Assembly: GCA_049600855.1 (NCBI GenBank)
Contig: JBMYQA010000003.1
Span: 1-58,175, forward strand
Reading direction: 5' to 3'
DNA: 58,175 nucleotides
DNA from: JBMYQA01 sp049600855
GTDB taxonomy: Bacteria > Bacteroidota > Bacteroidia > Cytophagales > Flammeovirgaceae
This document shows, one piece after another, positions 23,439 through 32,374 of this stretch. Both the position numbers and the translations under genes were made by a program. The stretch's first letter is position 1; every line of letters begins with the position of its first letter. The notes below the pieces were generated by a model. It worked only from the letters and a program-made list of their open reading frames with translations, did no database searches and had not been told where the DNA came from.

Positions 23439-26400
23439 AGTCAAAGTCACCCTCACGGTGAATAGCAAACAGGCCGTCAACCAGATGGGCAAACTGGAAA
23501 TGGAGGCCAGCGAGTTGCGGCAAACCATCAAGGGCCTAAAAAAAGGCACAACGGAATATGTAGCAGCAAACGATCGGCTGAAGGAGGTGAAGGTGAAAAT
23601 GGCTGACTTACGAAAGGAGCTGGGCACAGCAGGCATGACATTGCGACAATTGCGGAGATTGCAGCGCGATTTGAATCGAGAGTTTTCCAACATTACTAAA
23701 GGTACGCAACGCTACCAAGAATTGCGGCAACAGATTCAAGAGGTGAATGGCGAGATTAGTAAGCAACGTAAAGAACTCAAAGAAGGAAACTCTGCTTGGT
23801 CTAAGCTAGGTGGAGTTCTCAAAAAGTTTGGGTTACTTGCAATAGTCTTGAGTCAAATTCAAAACTTAATTCACAAATTATCTCCTTTATCAGATGCGTT
23901 AGCAGATGTGCGAAAAACGACTGGACTTACCCAGCAACAAGTTGTATCACTTAATGAGTCGTTAAAAAACATTGATACGCGAACTAGTAGGAAAGAATTG
24001 TTGGAGCTTGCGGAGATTGCAGGTAAACTGGGTGTAGAAGGGCAGAAGAATATTGAGGGATTTGTAAAAGCGGCAGATAAAATTGTGGTGGCTCTAGGCG
24101 AAGATTTAGGTGGAGATGCGGAGCAAACGATCAAACAAGTGGGAAAATTGGTGGATACCTTTAAAGTGAAAGAAAAGTTTGGTCTTGAAGAATCCTTGTT
24201 GAAAGTTGGCTCTGCCATCAATTCCTTGGGAGCAGCTTCTACTGCAAGTGAAACATATCTAGTTGATTTTACCAAGCGTTTAGGAGGGGTTGCTCCGAAT
24301 GCCAATATCTCCATTCAAAATGTGTTGGGTATGGCCGCAACGCTAGACCAGCTGGGTCAAACTTCTGAAACTTCCGCAACTGCCATGGGACAGCTTCTCG
24401 TAGCTTTGGGGCAGGATATACCAGGATTTGCCCAAATTGCTGGTGTGAGTGTCGCTGAATTTTCGCAAATGCTCGAACAAGATGCCAATGGCGCATTAAT
24501 CAAAGTGATTGCAGGAGCCAAATCGACGCAAAATGGCTTGGCAGGAATGGCCGAAACCCTGAACCGATTAAATATTGATGGCGCACGCGCTGCTGCTGTG
24601 GTAGGAGTCCTTTCGAATAATATTGACTTACTTCAAGAGCAACAAGCACTAGCGACTCAAGAGTTTGAAAATGGCACATCTATTCTTACGGAATACGCTC
24701 TAAAGAATGAAACGCTTGGTGCGCAATTAGATAAGCTTAAAAATAAAGTTTCTGATTTCTTCATGGATTCTGATTTGATGGATGCCATCAAACTAATGGT
24801 TGAAGGCATGAACGATTTATTGACTACCCACGAAACGTTTGAGCAATCACTTGATCGAGAGGTCAGTTCCATGAATGCTTTATTTTCCATCATCAAAGAT
24901 ACCAACACTTCCACCGCAGCTCGAAAAGCAGCCATTAAAAAACTTAATGGGGAATATGGCAGATACCTTCCAAATGTTCTCAAAGAGAAAGATACCCTGG
25001 CCGATATTGTAAAAATGCAAGAGGCTGCCAATCGTGCCTTAGTACAAAACATGATCTTGAAGAATGAAAGAGAGCGTTTAGAGAAGGAAATCCAAGAAAT
25101 AGCGACTAGTCAACAAACATTAATTGATAGTCATCACGAGCATCAGACAAGTCTTAACTATTTTAAGGAAAGGAAAAAAGCACTTGAAAAAGAATTAAAA
25201 CTACTCAATCAAAAACAGGTATTGGATGTGATAGCTCTACAAGATGTTGAGAAAAAACTAGAGGGCGTTGATGCAGAAATTGACAAATTAGAAAAGCTTA
25301 TTAAAATTAAAAATGAAGGTCAACAGGCATTATCTCAAATGCTTGGTATGGATCGAATTAGGCGAGAAACAGATGAATTATTGAAAAGATTTGGCCTTGA
25401 TCGTGATCCTTTGATTAATGAGGAAGCAGAAGAGAAAAGTCCTAACCCTACTGGTACTGGAGGTGGTGGCGGTGACGATGATGAAAAAGCGAAGATGGAA
25501 GCCCTTCTACAACGTTGGTATAATTTCAACAAGGAAGTCGACCGATTGACAGCTGAGCGAAAGATGAAACTGGATGAAATTGATACCTCCGAGTTAGAAC
25601 GAATAGATAACGAGCATACAGCGCGTGTAACACAACTTAAAGAGTTTTTAAAAGCAGGGATCGTTACTGAAGAAGAATATTATATCCAACGTGGTGAATT
25701 AGATGAAATACATCTCCAAGCCACCAAAGATTTTCAAACGCGAAAGATGGAGGAATTGGAGCAATTGCGGAAAAAGCGAAATGAAAAGTTGCTGCAAGAG
25801 GATGCAGAATTTTATGAAAAACTATCACAGCAGCAGAAGCTACAAATGGAAAAGGAACTTAGGGAGCAGCAAGAGTTGATCGCTGCTAAAGTTGGCTTGT
25901 TGAAGGAATTTGCCAGCCTAGTTGGAGCGACCAACCAGTTAATTGCTTCCCAAGGTGCTAAGATGGGCACCTTTCAAAAGGAGTTAGCTATTTTCCAAAT
26001 TGCGATAGAAACGGCAGCCTCGATTGCGGCGGCCATTGCAGGAGCAACTAAAGCTGCAGGCGAAAAAGGGCCAGCAGCTCCGTTCCTCATTGCGGGTTAC
26101 ATCACTAGTATGGTAGCAACAGTAATCACGGCAATGGCCAAAGCGAAAAAAACATTAAATGCCTCACCTCCAACAGCACCCACTTTCATAGAAGAAAACT
26201 CCAGTTACCAACCTCGAAGATTAGCAACTGGTGGCTTTACAGGAGAAGGCTTGCCCTTCACCGATGAGACGGGCCATCGACCTGCAGGAATTGTTCACGA
26301 TGGCGAATACGTAGTGCCCAAATGGTTACTCAAAGACAATCAGTATGTGGCTGATCAGGTGGCGCTGATCGAGGCATTGCGCTTGCGCAGAGGCTTTGCC

Positions 26401-26625
26401 CAAGGGGGAGCCGTGAGTAATACTCCTGCTCCAAAGCACAATACGATGATGCCGATGCTGTCTGATCAAAAAATGGATATGTTACTTGGGAAAATTGAAC
26501 GACTGACAGAAGTTATTCAAGAGAAACAAGACAATATGCAAGCCGTGATCAACTACGGTCAGTTTGAGGACCTTCGAGAGTTCGAAGATCGGATTAGTCA
26601 AGCAGAAACGGATTCTAGTGTTTAA
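23419..26625 (+). CDS. Tail tape measure protein
   Basis: A 1068-residue protein, starting at MALKTDEVKV (ATG 23419). An upstream frame opening at 23254 is only the overlapping gene read in another phase. Residues about 10-130 are a coiled coil (LRQTIKGLKKG and QELRQQIQEVNGEI). About residues 150-470 match the TP901-type tape measure core (LADVRKTTGLTQQQV, ELAEIAGKLGVEG, LVDTFKVKEKFGL). More coiled coil follows, then a hydrophobic segment (FLIAGYITSMVATVITAMAK) and a C-terminal GGFTGEGLPFTDE plus IVHDGEYVVPKWLL domain. At 0.15 nm per residue the tail would be roughly 160 nm. High confidence. Confidence 0.9.
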   Translation: MALKTDEVKVTLTVNSKQAVNQMGKLEMEASELRQTIKGLKKGTTEYVAANDRLKEVKVKMADLRKELGTAGMTLRQLRRLQRDLNREFSNITKGTQRYQELRQQIQEVNGEISKQRKELKEGNSAWSKLGGVLKKFGLLAIVLSQIQNLIHKLSPLSDALADVRKTTGLTQQQVVSLNESLKNIDTRTSRKELLELAEIAGKLGVEGQKNIEGFVKAADKIVVALGEDLGGDAEQTIKQVGKLVDTFKVKEKFGLEESLLKVGSAINSLGAASTASETYLVDFTKRLGGVAPNANISIQNVLGMAATLDQLGQTSETSATAMGQLLVALGQDIPGFAQIAGVSVAEFSQMLEQDANGALIKVIAGAKSTQNGLAGMAETLNRLNIDGARAAAVVGVLSNNIDLLQEQQALATQEFENGTSILTEYALKNETLGAQLDKLKNKVSDFFMDSDLMDAIKLMVEGMNDLLTTHETFEQSLDREVSSMNALFSIIKDTNTSTAARKAAIKKLNGEYGRYLPNVLKEKDTLADIVKMQEAANRALVQNMILKNERERLEKEIQEIATSQQTLIDSHHEHQTSLNYFKERKKALEKELKLLNQKQVLDVIALQDVEKKLEGVDAEIDKLEKLIKIKNEGQQALSQMLGMDRIRRETDELLKRFGLDRDPLINEEAEEKSPNPTGTGGGGGDDDEKAKMEALLQRWYNFNKEVDRLTAERKMKLDEIDTSELERIDNEHTARVTQLKEFLKAGIVTEEEYYIQRGELDEIHLQATKDFQTRKMEELEQLRKKRNEKLLQEDAEFYEKLSQQQKLQMEKELREQQELIAAKVGLLKEFASLVGATNQLIASQGAKMGTFQKELAIFQIAIETAASIAAAIAGATKAAGEKGPAAPFLIAGYITSMVATVITAMAKAKKTLNASPPTAPTFIEENSSYQPRRLATGGFTGEGLPFTDETGHRPAGIVHDGEYVVPKWLLKDNQYVADQVALIEALRLRRGFAQGGAVSNTPAPKHNTMMPMLSDQKMDMLLGKIERLTEVIQEKQDNMQAVINYGQFEDLREFEDRISQAETDSSV

Positions 26626-26636
26626 TACTCCTCGGC

Positions 26637-26774
26637 TTTGTCATTCTGAACGAATGTGAAGAATCTACTAGCCCAATGGCGTGGCATACTCCTCAACCCA
26701 TGAAAACAAAAACTGAACAGGTCATCAAAAAGCACACCTGCCGAGAGATTCCTCGCAAGCTTCGGAATGACAAA
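26637..26774. mobile_element. REP/MITE-like palindromic element between tail genes
   Basis: The arm at 26637-26666 begins TTTGTCATTCTGAACGAATG, and the opposing arm at 26746-26774 ends with GGAATGACAAA. Together they form imperfect terminal inverted repeats of about 28 bases around an 80-base centre. Elements with TTGTCATTCTGA ends are scattered intergenically in many Bacteroidota genomes. It fills nearly the whole gap between the tape measure and the next tail gene. Confidence 0.7.
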
Positions 26775-26785
26775 ATAGATACGAT

Positions 26786-27904
26786 ATGGCAATACAACTC
26801 ATCTACCAACCTCCAGAACTCTCCCTCAGTGGCAATCCCATTGCCTTTCAAATCCAGACAGATGCCCAAAAGGTCAGCTGTTCGCTGTATTTGGAGGATG
26901 CTTTTGGTTCGGGAAATTACCAGCTCATCCACACAGAAATCCGACCAGTGGATGGGAATGGGCAACTGGTATTTGACTTTGGAGCCGTGCTGCATGCAGA
27001 ACTGCAGCTAGCGCCTTACGATTTTGCGGCCACTACACTGCAAGAAGGAAGAACGGCGTGCAGGCGCTATTTCTTGGCTTTTCGCGAAGGTGTGTTTGAT
27101 GTGGTGACGACTGAGGCAACAGATTTGCTTTCCGCTACTAAATATGCCCTGAAAGCTACTCGGCATTTCATGAAGTATGTGCCAGATCAATTGCCTTTTT
27201 CGGGCAATCAACTCCTTTCACTCCGTCCAGCGGTCCGGTCCTTTTTGCCGGGACAAAAAGAATGGCTTTGGCTCCTGCCCAATGCAAGCAACCAAGCCAT
27301 CACGGTAGACTACACCGTAACTACTGGCGATGGAAATATAAAAGTAGGGGATCCACTTAACTTTGGTTCCACCGAGAAATACCTGCCCATTGCCATTCCT
27401 TTGCAGGTGATTAGTGATTTGGAATATGCCTTGGATTCCAACCTGCAATCCATCCAGCTGCAGGTGTTGGACCAGGAGCTTGTCTTGCAAAATACCTTTG
27501 AGGGTTTGCCCCATGTGCGGGAATTCCATTTTGAAAATACCTTGGGTGGCTTTGATTCGCTCATCACCTATGGCAAGGCGCAGCTGACGGAAAACTTCAC
27601 AGCACAAACCGCTCGAAATTATACGGCTTTTCCTGCGATGAATCGGGAATATGCTCGGCATAACGTGGAAGCCAAGCAGACCATTCGCGTAAATATGGGC
27701 TATCGCAGTTTGGAAGAACGCGAAGCGGCCAAAGCTTTGCTACATGCGCAGTTGGCTTTTGAACGCGTAAACGATCAGTCTTGGCCCATCCTCATCACCA
27801 GTACCCGCATACAGGATGAGAAGGATGGAGAATACCGCTACAACCTGCAATTTGATTACCAATACGCTTTTGACACCACACCACTATGGCCATCCGATTA
27901 TTAA
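26786..27904 (+). CDS. Distal tail/baseplate-like protein
   Basis: A 372-residue beta-rich protein (opening AIQLIYQPPELSLSGNPIAF, later DGNGQLVFDFGAVLHAEL and a C-terminal YRYNLQFDYQYAF). It follows the tape measure after the palindromic element and overlaps the next gene by 19 bases. In siphophages the slot after the tape measure encodes the distal tail protein and tail-associated lysin. No lysin motif is visible here, so distal-tail or hub protein is the better guess. Similar proteins are common in Bacteroidota phages. Confidence 0.6.
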   Translation: MAIQLIYQPPELSLSGNPIAFQIQTDAQKVSCSLYLEDAFGSGNYQLIHTEIRPVDGNGQLVFDFGAVLHAELQLAPYDFAATTLQEGRTACRRYFLAFREGVFDVVTTEATDLLSATKYALKATRHFMKYVPDQLPFSGNQLLSLRPAVRSFLPGQKEWLWLLPNASNQAITVDYTVTTGDGNIKVGDPLNFGSTEKYLPIAIPLQVISDLEYALDSNLQSIQLQVLDQELVLQNTFEGLPHVREFHFENTLGGFDSLITYGKAQLTENFTAQTARNYTAFPAMNREYARHNVEAKQTIRVNMGYRSLEEREAAKALLHAQLAFERVNDQSWPILITSTRIQDEKDGEYRYNLQFDYQYAFDTTPLWPSDY

Positions 27905-29652
27905 TTGATGGGCAAGCCGTGCAGCTTGCTCCCAAACAGCAAATCCGTTTGAAACTAAAAAGTGGATTGCTCAATTTCGAAGTGATTGAACCTACCGTGA
28001 GCTATCCTTTTGACCTGCCCTATACCGATGCCAACCGCAGGGCTTTTGGGCACATCGACCAAGTGGCTTCTACCCGCAAATTTGCGCAGGAATACGAGGC
28101 GCAGCTGGAGGTAGATGGCTTGTTGTTGAATACGGGCAAGTTTGTACTGGAAAAGGTAATTCCTTACGATCGTTTCAGTGGCTATTTCAAAGCCGATGCG
28201 GGCACCATTTCGAGCCGAAAGGAGGAAAGCATACTCCATTTTTTGGATGAAGTGTTGAGCTTCAATCATTATACCGATGCTTATTCGGCGCAATACGATG
28301 CGCTGGATAGTGATTTTGTCTTTCCCAAACTCAACTACCGCACAGAAAGCAGTTTGTTCCACAATTACCCCTTTGCCGTAACAGCCAACGCATTTAATCG
28401 CTTGTGCTTATGTGTGAAGCTCAAATACGTGCTCACCAAGGTATTGGAAGGCTTAGACTTTGAACCCGTCTATTTGGTGGATGACTACCTGTTTAACCAA
28501 GCCATATTTATTGGCAAGCGATTTCTCAGCAGCACCCCTGCAGGAGCCTTTACGCTGGCCGTGCGTGATTACGTCCCTGATATGACCGTCTCTGCTTTTT
28601 TGCGCTCCATCAAAGCGATGTTTGGGATAGCACTATCCTTTAATTCACGCACGGGCAAATGCAAAATTGGCTACCTGAAAGATATCCTCAGCGCGACTAA
28701 TGCCCTCGATTGGACCGATCGAGCCGTGCCCAGACCAGAAATTGAGGAACCAGAAAGTCAAGGCAGTGGCACCTTTAGTTTTGGCTATGCGGCAGAAGCC
28801 AATGAAGAACAACTAACTCCAGTAGTGACAGCGCAAGACTTGCCAGATGCCTTTGAGAATTTGGATAAAGTCTGTTTGGTACTTCGTGAGAACCAATATT
28901 ACAAAGCCAGCACGTACAATACGCCATCCGAAACCAGCAGCTATGGCTGGCAAGTGGCTTATCCTGCTTTGTTGAACCAAGAGGTTGAAGGCATAGGCAA
29001 AGCGGTAAGCTGTGATTTTGTGCCGCTGCCCAACTCCTTCCAATTCATCTACAAGTACACGGAAGCTAAGATTGTCGATAATGGCAATGGCAAAGTGCGC
29101 ATCACAGGCTTAGGCCGAAACTTTCCGGAGCAACCCCTGATCCGCATCACCAATGTGCGGAGCTTGGGCAACGAATGGCAAGCCACCACCAATCGCCAGG
29201 CGAATTTCATTGACCTGCCCTTTCTCGATTACGAGCAAGATGAAAACAATGTGGAATTTGAATGGCAATTTGGAGACAACAACGAGCTACTCCCCGATGT
29301 ACAGCTGGAGCTGCAGCAACAACCCCTAGTGAGCCTATGGCATGGCGTACACAACTACCGCTATGCCTCGGCTGCAGGCTACTCCCTCACTGCCAGCTTC
29401 CAACTCTCTCCCACAGCGCTCCGTTGGGAGCAAAACGGTGGACTGATCGCAGATCAATTTTCGGATTTTATTGAATTATTGCAAAATGGGAAACAAGTGA
29501 CGCACCAAGTCTGGCTCAAATTGGTGGAGGTGTTGAACTTTGATTCGTTTCGGAAAGTGCGGATTGATGGGAGTGAGTTTGTGGTGGGGGAGGTGGAGTT
29601 GAACAAAATGTTCCAAGTCACAAATAGCTACGTAGAGTGTATGAAAATATAA
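27886..29652 (+). CDS. Tail hub/baseplate-like protein
   Basis: A 588-residue protein, start ATG 27886 inside the preceding gene. It is beta-rich throughout (RLLIDGQAVQLAPKQQIRLK, VSYPFDLPYTDANRRAF, GTFSFGYAAEANEEQLTP) without a signal peptide or known enzyme motif. Its size and place at the end of the tail operon fit a tail-tip hub or central baseplate protein that carries the fibres. The 0.3-3.9 kb baseplate/fibre block is separated from it by the window layout. The prophage's original late order may continue through the missing left end. Role inferred by position. Confidence 0.55.
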   Translation: MAIRLLIDGQAVQLAPKQQIRLKLKSGLLNFEVIEPTVSYPFDLPYTDANRRAFGHIDQVASTRKFAQEYEAQLEVDGLLLNTGKFVLEKVIPYDRFSGYFKADAGTISSRKEESILHFLDEVLSFNHYTDAYSAQYDALDSDFVFPKLNYRTESSLFHNYPFAVTANAFNRLCLCVKLKYVLTKVLEGLDFEPVYLVDDYLFNQAIFIGKRFLSSTPAGAFTLAVRDYVPDMTVSAFLRSIKAMFGIALSFNSRTGKCKIGYLKDILSATNALDWTDRAVPRPEIEEPESQGSGTFSFGYAAEANEEQLTPVVTAQDLPDAFENLDKVCLVLRENQYYKASTYNTPSETSSYGWQVAYPALLNQEVEGIGKAVSCDFVPLPNSFQFIYKYTEAKIVDNGNGKVRITGLGRNFPEQPLIRITNVRSLGNEWQATTNRQANFIDLPFLDYEQDENNVEFEWQFGDNNELLPDVQLELQQQPLVSLWHGVHNYRYASAAGYSLTASFQLSPTALRWEQNGGLIADQFSDFIELLQNGKQVTHQVWLKLVEVLNFDSFRKVRIDGSEFVVGEVELNKMFQVTNSYVECMKI

Positions 29653-29672
29653 TTTCAGAAGAATGTATGACA

Positions 29673-29714
29673 ATCCCCAACACACTTAATTCATTCCCTT
29701 GGGTGGTTGGGGAT
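29673..29714. terminator. Hairpin between convergent late and early genes
   Basis: ATCCCCAAC (29673-29681) pairs with GTTGGGGAT (29706-29714) around a 24-base loop. It lies between the converging tail operon and the minus-strand array, so it can stop either. T-runs are weak. The GTTGGGGA word also occurs in the array's left spacers. Confidence 0.5.
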
Positions 29715-29724
29715 GTATACTAAA

Positions 29725-29928
29725 CTATTCTATGGTAAAGACTAACTCACCATCTCCATGATGCGAGTAACTACCCTTTAATAAGTCGATAGTACGCTTA
29801 TCTTCATCCATGTTATCTTGCACATAGTCCACAAAACTCTCCATAAACTGAGTATCCCAAAACCATTTACTGAATAGCTCCGCCACCTTAGCGTTTTTAA
29901 TTACTAGTTTAAATTCTTGTTCTTCCAT
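29725..29928 (-). CDS. Array gene 9: small acidic protein
   Basis: A 67-residue protein rich in Asp/Glu (FVDYVQDNMDEDKRT, HHGDGELVFTIE), the shortest member of the nine-gene array. It is last in the leftward transcription direction and ends 10 bases before the hairpin shared with the tail operon. It has no recognised domain. Its start lies 332 bases from that of gene 8, keeping the array's spacing although its coding region is shorter. Confidence 0.65.
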   Translation of the reverse strand: MEEQEFKLVIKNAKVAELFSKWFWDTQFMESFVDYVQDNMDEDKRTIDLLKGSYSHHGDGELVFTIE

Positions 29929-29993
29929 TTGTTTTTGTATTTAGAATATTTAAAAAATGCTCCCCAACACACCTTCATAGTGCTCCGCAAATT

Positions 29994-30260
29994 CTAGTTG
30001 TTGAGAGTTGAGTTTATTCGTTTGCATTCTTCTGTAAAGAAGATCTGTACTTGAGTAATCATATCCTGCAAGGTTTCAGCAGCCTTTTCTTCACTAAGCT
30101 GTGTCAAATCATCTCGTAAAAGCAGGAGCATCTGCCCACATGCACCCATGAAAGCACGTTTTGTCTCAATTCTTTGAACTGGATGCATAGTAGATTCATC
30201 TAAGTTCACTCTTTGTAAATAGAGCTTGTATTGGTGTTGTAAATCAAAGTTATCATTCAT
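29994..30260 (-). CDS. Array gene 8: small helical protein
   Basis: An 88-residue all-helical protein (DLQHQYKLYLQRVNLDE, MGACGQMLLLLRDDLTQL). I recognise the general type from Bacteroidota phages and mobile elements but not a function. The upstream spacer to gene 7 lacks the C6 block, while the downstream spacer contains GTTGGGGA. The start is 345 bases from gene 7's start. A regulatory or host-interaction role is possible. Confidence 0.65.
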   Translation of the reverse strand: MNDNFDLQHQYKLYLQRVNLDESTMHPVQRIETKRAFMGACGQMLLLLRDDLTQLSEEKAAETLQDMITQVQIFFTEECKRINSTLNN

Positions 30261-30293
30261 GATTTATTTGCTTTTTAAAATATCTAAGGAAGA

Positions 30294-30605
30294 TTATGTT
30301 AAATAGGAATCGAAATTCTCTGATAATACTTTGTCTGAAATCATCATGCAAAAGTTCGCTACATCTGCGGCTTCACGTACAATTCTTCTTGCAGCATGTT
30401 TATTTTCTGTATCTGTATTTTCTGGTTTTATGAAGACGAGAACATGATCTAACTCATCAGTCTCTTCATATATCCTTTCTATAGCTTCATGAAATGGCAT
30501 TTTACGCCACTCTTCAGAGCCTCCTTTATGCTCATTCTCTCTAAGCTTCTTTTCCATCTCAATTGCAAATGCAATTACTTCTGGTCTTACGTCTTCAATT
30601 GTCAT
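30294..30605 (-). CDS. Array gene 7: MazG-like all-alpha NTP pyrophosphohydrolase-type protein
   Basis: A 103-residue helical protein with EEWRKMPFHEAIERIYEETDE (first 20 residues are the core), then RIVREAADVANFCMMISD near residue 75. Paired EExxE-like and EAADVANF helices are the layout of MazG-like all-alpha NTP pyrophosphatases, which hydrolyse NTPs or dNTPs with Mg2+ and can lower ppGpp or purge odd nucleotides in phages. A four-helix Glu/Asp site is plausible. It is the only array member with a suggestive enzyme family. Start spacing is 344 bases. Confidence 0.55.
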   Translation of the reverse strand: MTIEDVRPEVIAFAIEMEKKLRENEHKGGSEEWRKMPFHEAIERIYEETDELDHVLVFIKPENTDTENKHAARRIVREAADVANFCMMISDKVLSENFDSYLT

Positions 30606-30658
30606 GGTTATACGGTATTAAAATGAATAAAATAGTTCTCTACTGCTGGGGGGATTTC
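30606..30658 (-). repeat. Conserved array spacer, genes 6/7
   Basis: On the minus strand: TGA of gene 6, GAAATCCCCCCAGC, then GAACTATT and ATTCATTTTAAT before the ATG of gene 7. The C6 tract is at 30648-30653. Confidence 0.65.
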
Positions 30659-30949
30659 TCAATCAAGTATTTTATTATTCTTAAGATATCTTTTGAACAT
30701 TAGAAGCTTGCCTTTTAATATGCCAATATCCTCATTAAGCTCTTTTTGTTTAAGCTCTCTCTCTTGACGCTCCTTTTCTCTGTCCATTTTGAATTCATCC
30801 ATAGCCTGTTCATTATCCTTGGCTAACATTGTACCTAATAAGTCTCCCATGAATTCAACTATCTGTCCTTTATTAGGTAAATTCTCAAGTCCTTGAATTA
30901 ATAAATCAAAGTCTTTTTCTGTTAAATCTAAGTCTTTCAAAGTATTCAT
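30659..30949 (-). CDS. Array gene 6: coiled-coil protein
   Basis: A 96-residue protein. The C-terminal 50 residues are a highly charged coiled coil (KMDREKERQERELKQKELNE), and the N-terminal half is a helical bundle (EKDFDLLIQGLENLPNK). No family is recognised. It likely dimerises. It follows the array pattern with the start 343 bases from gene 5's start and typical spacers on both sides. Confidence 0.65.
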   Translation of the reverse strand: MNTLKDLDLTEKDFDLLIQGLENLPNKGQIVEFMGDLLGTMLAKDNEQAMDEFKMDREKERQERELKQKELNEDIGILKGKLLMFKRYLKNNKILD

Positions 30950-31016
30950 TGTATTAATTTAAAAGTGAATTAAACGTTAATTATAGCCCACAACGGGCGG
31001 GGGGATTTATCATTCT
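30950..31016 (-). repeat. Conserved array spacer, genes 5/6
   Basis: Minus strand: ATAAATCCCCCCGCCCG, then a GCCCGTTGTGGGC hairpin and AT-rich sequence to the ATG. The C6 tract is at 30999-31004. The right half is diverged from the other spacers. Confidence 0.55.
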
Positions 31017-31292
31017 TTAACCATATTCGACTAGATCACTAAAACTTACAATATATCCTTGAATCCCTTTTTCGACATTCTCAATGTATAGTTTTAATGC
31101 TTCTATATATGTCGTTTTCAATTCATACTTAACCGCATGTTCTCGTGCTGCTATCCATGCAAGCTCATTGTTAGGATCATTGACTGCAATGTAACACCAT
31201 TCGGGATTATGATCATTTACAGCATCTTCCCATTCTTCATTTGTAAATTCGTATTGATTCAATGCTTTGTTCCTTAATTCTTCTTTTGTCAT
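31017..31292 (-). CDS. Array gene 5: small acidic Trp-rich protein
   Basis: A 91-residue acidic protein with clustered aromatics (FTNEEWEDAVNDHNPEWCYI, NELAWIAAREHAVKYELKTT). The acidic, DNA-mimic-like composition is typical of small phage proteins that bind host enzymes, but no family is recognised. Start spacing from gene 4 is 354 bases, the longest in the array, because the spacer before it is expanded. Confidence 0.65.
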   Translation of the reverse strand: MTKEELRNKALNQYEFTNEEWEDAVNDHNPEWCYIAVNDPNNELAWIAAREHAVKYELKTTYIEALKLYIENVEKGIQGYIVSFSDLVEYG

Positions 31293-31373
31293 TTGTATGA
31301 ATTATAAAGTGAATAAAAGTACCACATCCTTGACGGCTCCTATGCCTATGGGCGCAGATCAGCGCGGGGGATA
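31293..31373 (-). repeat. Diverged, expanded array spacer, genes 4/5
   Basis: Minus strand: ATCCCCCGCGC at the point where the other spacers have the C6 tract (five C at 31366-31370), followed by a GC-rich patch. The end of gene 4 reads through into this block and stops at 31359, so its original stop was probably lost. Confidence 0.5.
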
Positions 31374-31646
31374 ATACCTTTTTACACAAATCAGTGGTTC
31401 TAATAATCCTCGATTATCAGTCATTTCTTCAGCTAAACTGCCTCGACTTACTGGCATACATACCTCTTTTTCCCATCTATATGGTTTATCATAACTTACC
31501 TCTATTCCATGCTCACTTAGAAAAGTTAATAACTCTTGTTTTTTCATCTCCTTATGAAAGAACCTTTCTTTGTATACCTTTCCTTCATTATCTAAATTTC
31601 TGCCTTCTATACATAGTTCGAATTTTACTGATTTTGTTGCTGCCAT
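31359..31646 (-). CDS. Array gene 4: small protein with read-through C-terminus
   Basis: A 95-residue protein (start MAATKSVKFELCIEGRNLDN). It has a beta-strand N-terminus, a lysine/glutamate-rich middle and a C-terminus YYPPR that is encoded by the spacer's C-run, so the gene has lost its original stop and runs into the spacer. Length is close to its neighbours nevertheless. Start spacing from gene 3 is 338 bases. No domain is recognised. Confidence 0.6.
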   Translation of the reverse strand: MAATKSVKFELCIEGRNLDNEGKVYKERFFHKEMKKQELLTFLSEHGIEVSYDKPYRWEKEVCMPVSRGSLAEEMTDNRGLLEPLICVKRYYPPR

Positions 31647-31708
31647 AGTTGTATTGGTTTAGCGTAATTAAAATGAAATAATAGTTCTATTGGATTTGGG
31701 GGGATTTG
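31647..31708 (-). repeat. Conserved array spacer, genes 3/4
   Basis: Minus strand: TGA CAAATCCCCCCAAATCC, GAACTATT, TTCATTTTAATTACGCTAAA and CCA, then a short tail to the ATG. The C6 tract is at 31698-31703. Confidence 0.7.
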
Positions 31709-31984
31709 TCAACCTACGATTTCATTAATCGCAAGATTGTAGCCGTATGCAACTGATATACTATCATGGTTAGTGTCTCCGTAAGTGCAGCCATTCACAC
31801 CAGCTTCTAACGTAATTCTAGTTAATGGCTCTAAATCTGAAATTACCTTTCGCATTATAGCAATTTGTAGCCTGTATGTTGAATCAAGCATTTCATTGTT
31901 TATTGGAAGCATTCTTTCTTTGTCATCTTCCATTTTGCTTACATCTTTTTCATATAAGGCAATCAACGATTTTATAGTTTTCAT
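31709..31984 (-). CDS. Array gene 3: small helical protein
   Basis: A 91-residue protein: helical first half (KSLIALYEKDVSKMEDDKER) and a Gly/Thr-rich second half (EAGVNGCTYGDTNHDSISVA). No domain is recognised and there is no membrane segment. Start spacing from gene 2 is 330 bases. It is flanked by two of the best conserved spacers, which share CGCTAAACCA before the ATG. Confidence 0.65.
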   Translation of the reverse strand: MKTIKSLIALYEKDVSKMEDDKERMLPINNEMLDSTYRLQIAIMRKVISDLEPLTRITLEAGVNGCTYGDTNHDSISVAYGYNLAINEIVG

Positions 31985-32041
31985 TGGTTTAGCGTAATTA
32001 AAATGAATAAATAGTTCTCTTTTGGTTGGGGGGATTTCTTA
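31985..32041 (-). repeat. Conserved array spacer, genes 2/3
   Basis: Minus strand: AAGAAATCCCCCCAACC, GAACTATT, ATTCATTTTAATTACGCTAA, ACCA directly before the ATG. The C6 tract is at 32028-32033. Confidence 0.7.
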
Positions 32042-32314
32042 TTATTCGACTTCAATTTTTCGAAGTGATTTTTCTCCATACAACCAAGTATCTACACTAG
32101 ATAGCAATCTCTTAATTGTTGCCTTTTGGAAAAATTCAATAGTATGTAAATTTTCTCTTGATATTTCTTGATCTTTGTACACCAGAATACTGCATTCAAT
32201 TAAATATTTCCATCTGGTTGACTCTGCTGTTACTCTGACATGCACATCAAATGGGTCAGGATATATATCCTTTACTCTATCATTTATTAGGCTTCTGAGT
32301 TTTTTTATCTCCAT
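32042..32314 (-). CDS. Array gene 2: small protein
   Basis: A 90-residue mixed alpha/beta protein (LRSLINDRVKDIYPDPFDVH, KYLIECSILVYKDQEISREN). No recognised family. Start spacing from gene 1 is 336 bases. Its size is within one residue of genes 1, 3 and 5 although the sequences are not related to each other, which is what makes the array notable. Confidence 0.65.
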   Translation of the reverse strand: MEIKKLRSLINDRVKDIYPDPFDVHVRVTAESTRWKYLIECSILVYKDQEISRENLHTIEFFQKATIKRLLSSVDTWLYGEKSLRKIEVE

Positions 32315-32374
32315 TGTTATATTGGTTTAGCGTTTATAAATGGTATAATAGTTCGCCCTTATTGGGGGGATTTC
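32315..32374 (-). repeat. Conserved array spacer, genes 1/2
   Basis: Minus strand: GAAATCCCCCCAATAAGG, GAACTATT, TATAAACGCTAAACCA and a short tail to the ATG. The C6 tract is at 32364-32369. Confidence 0.7.
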
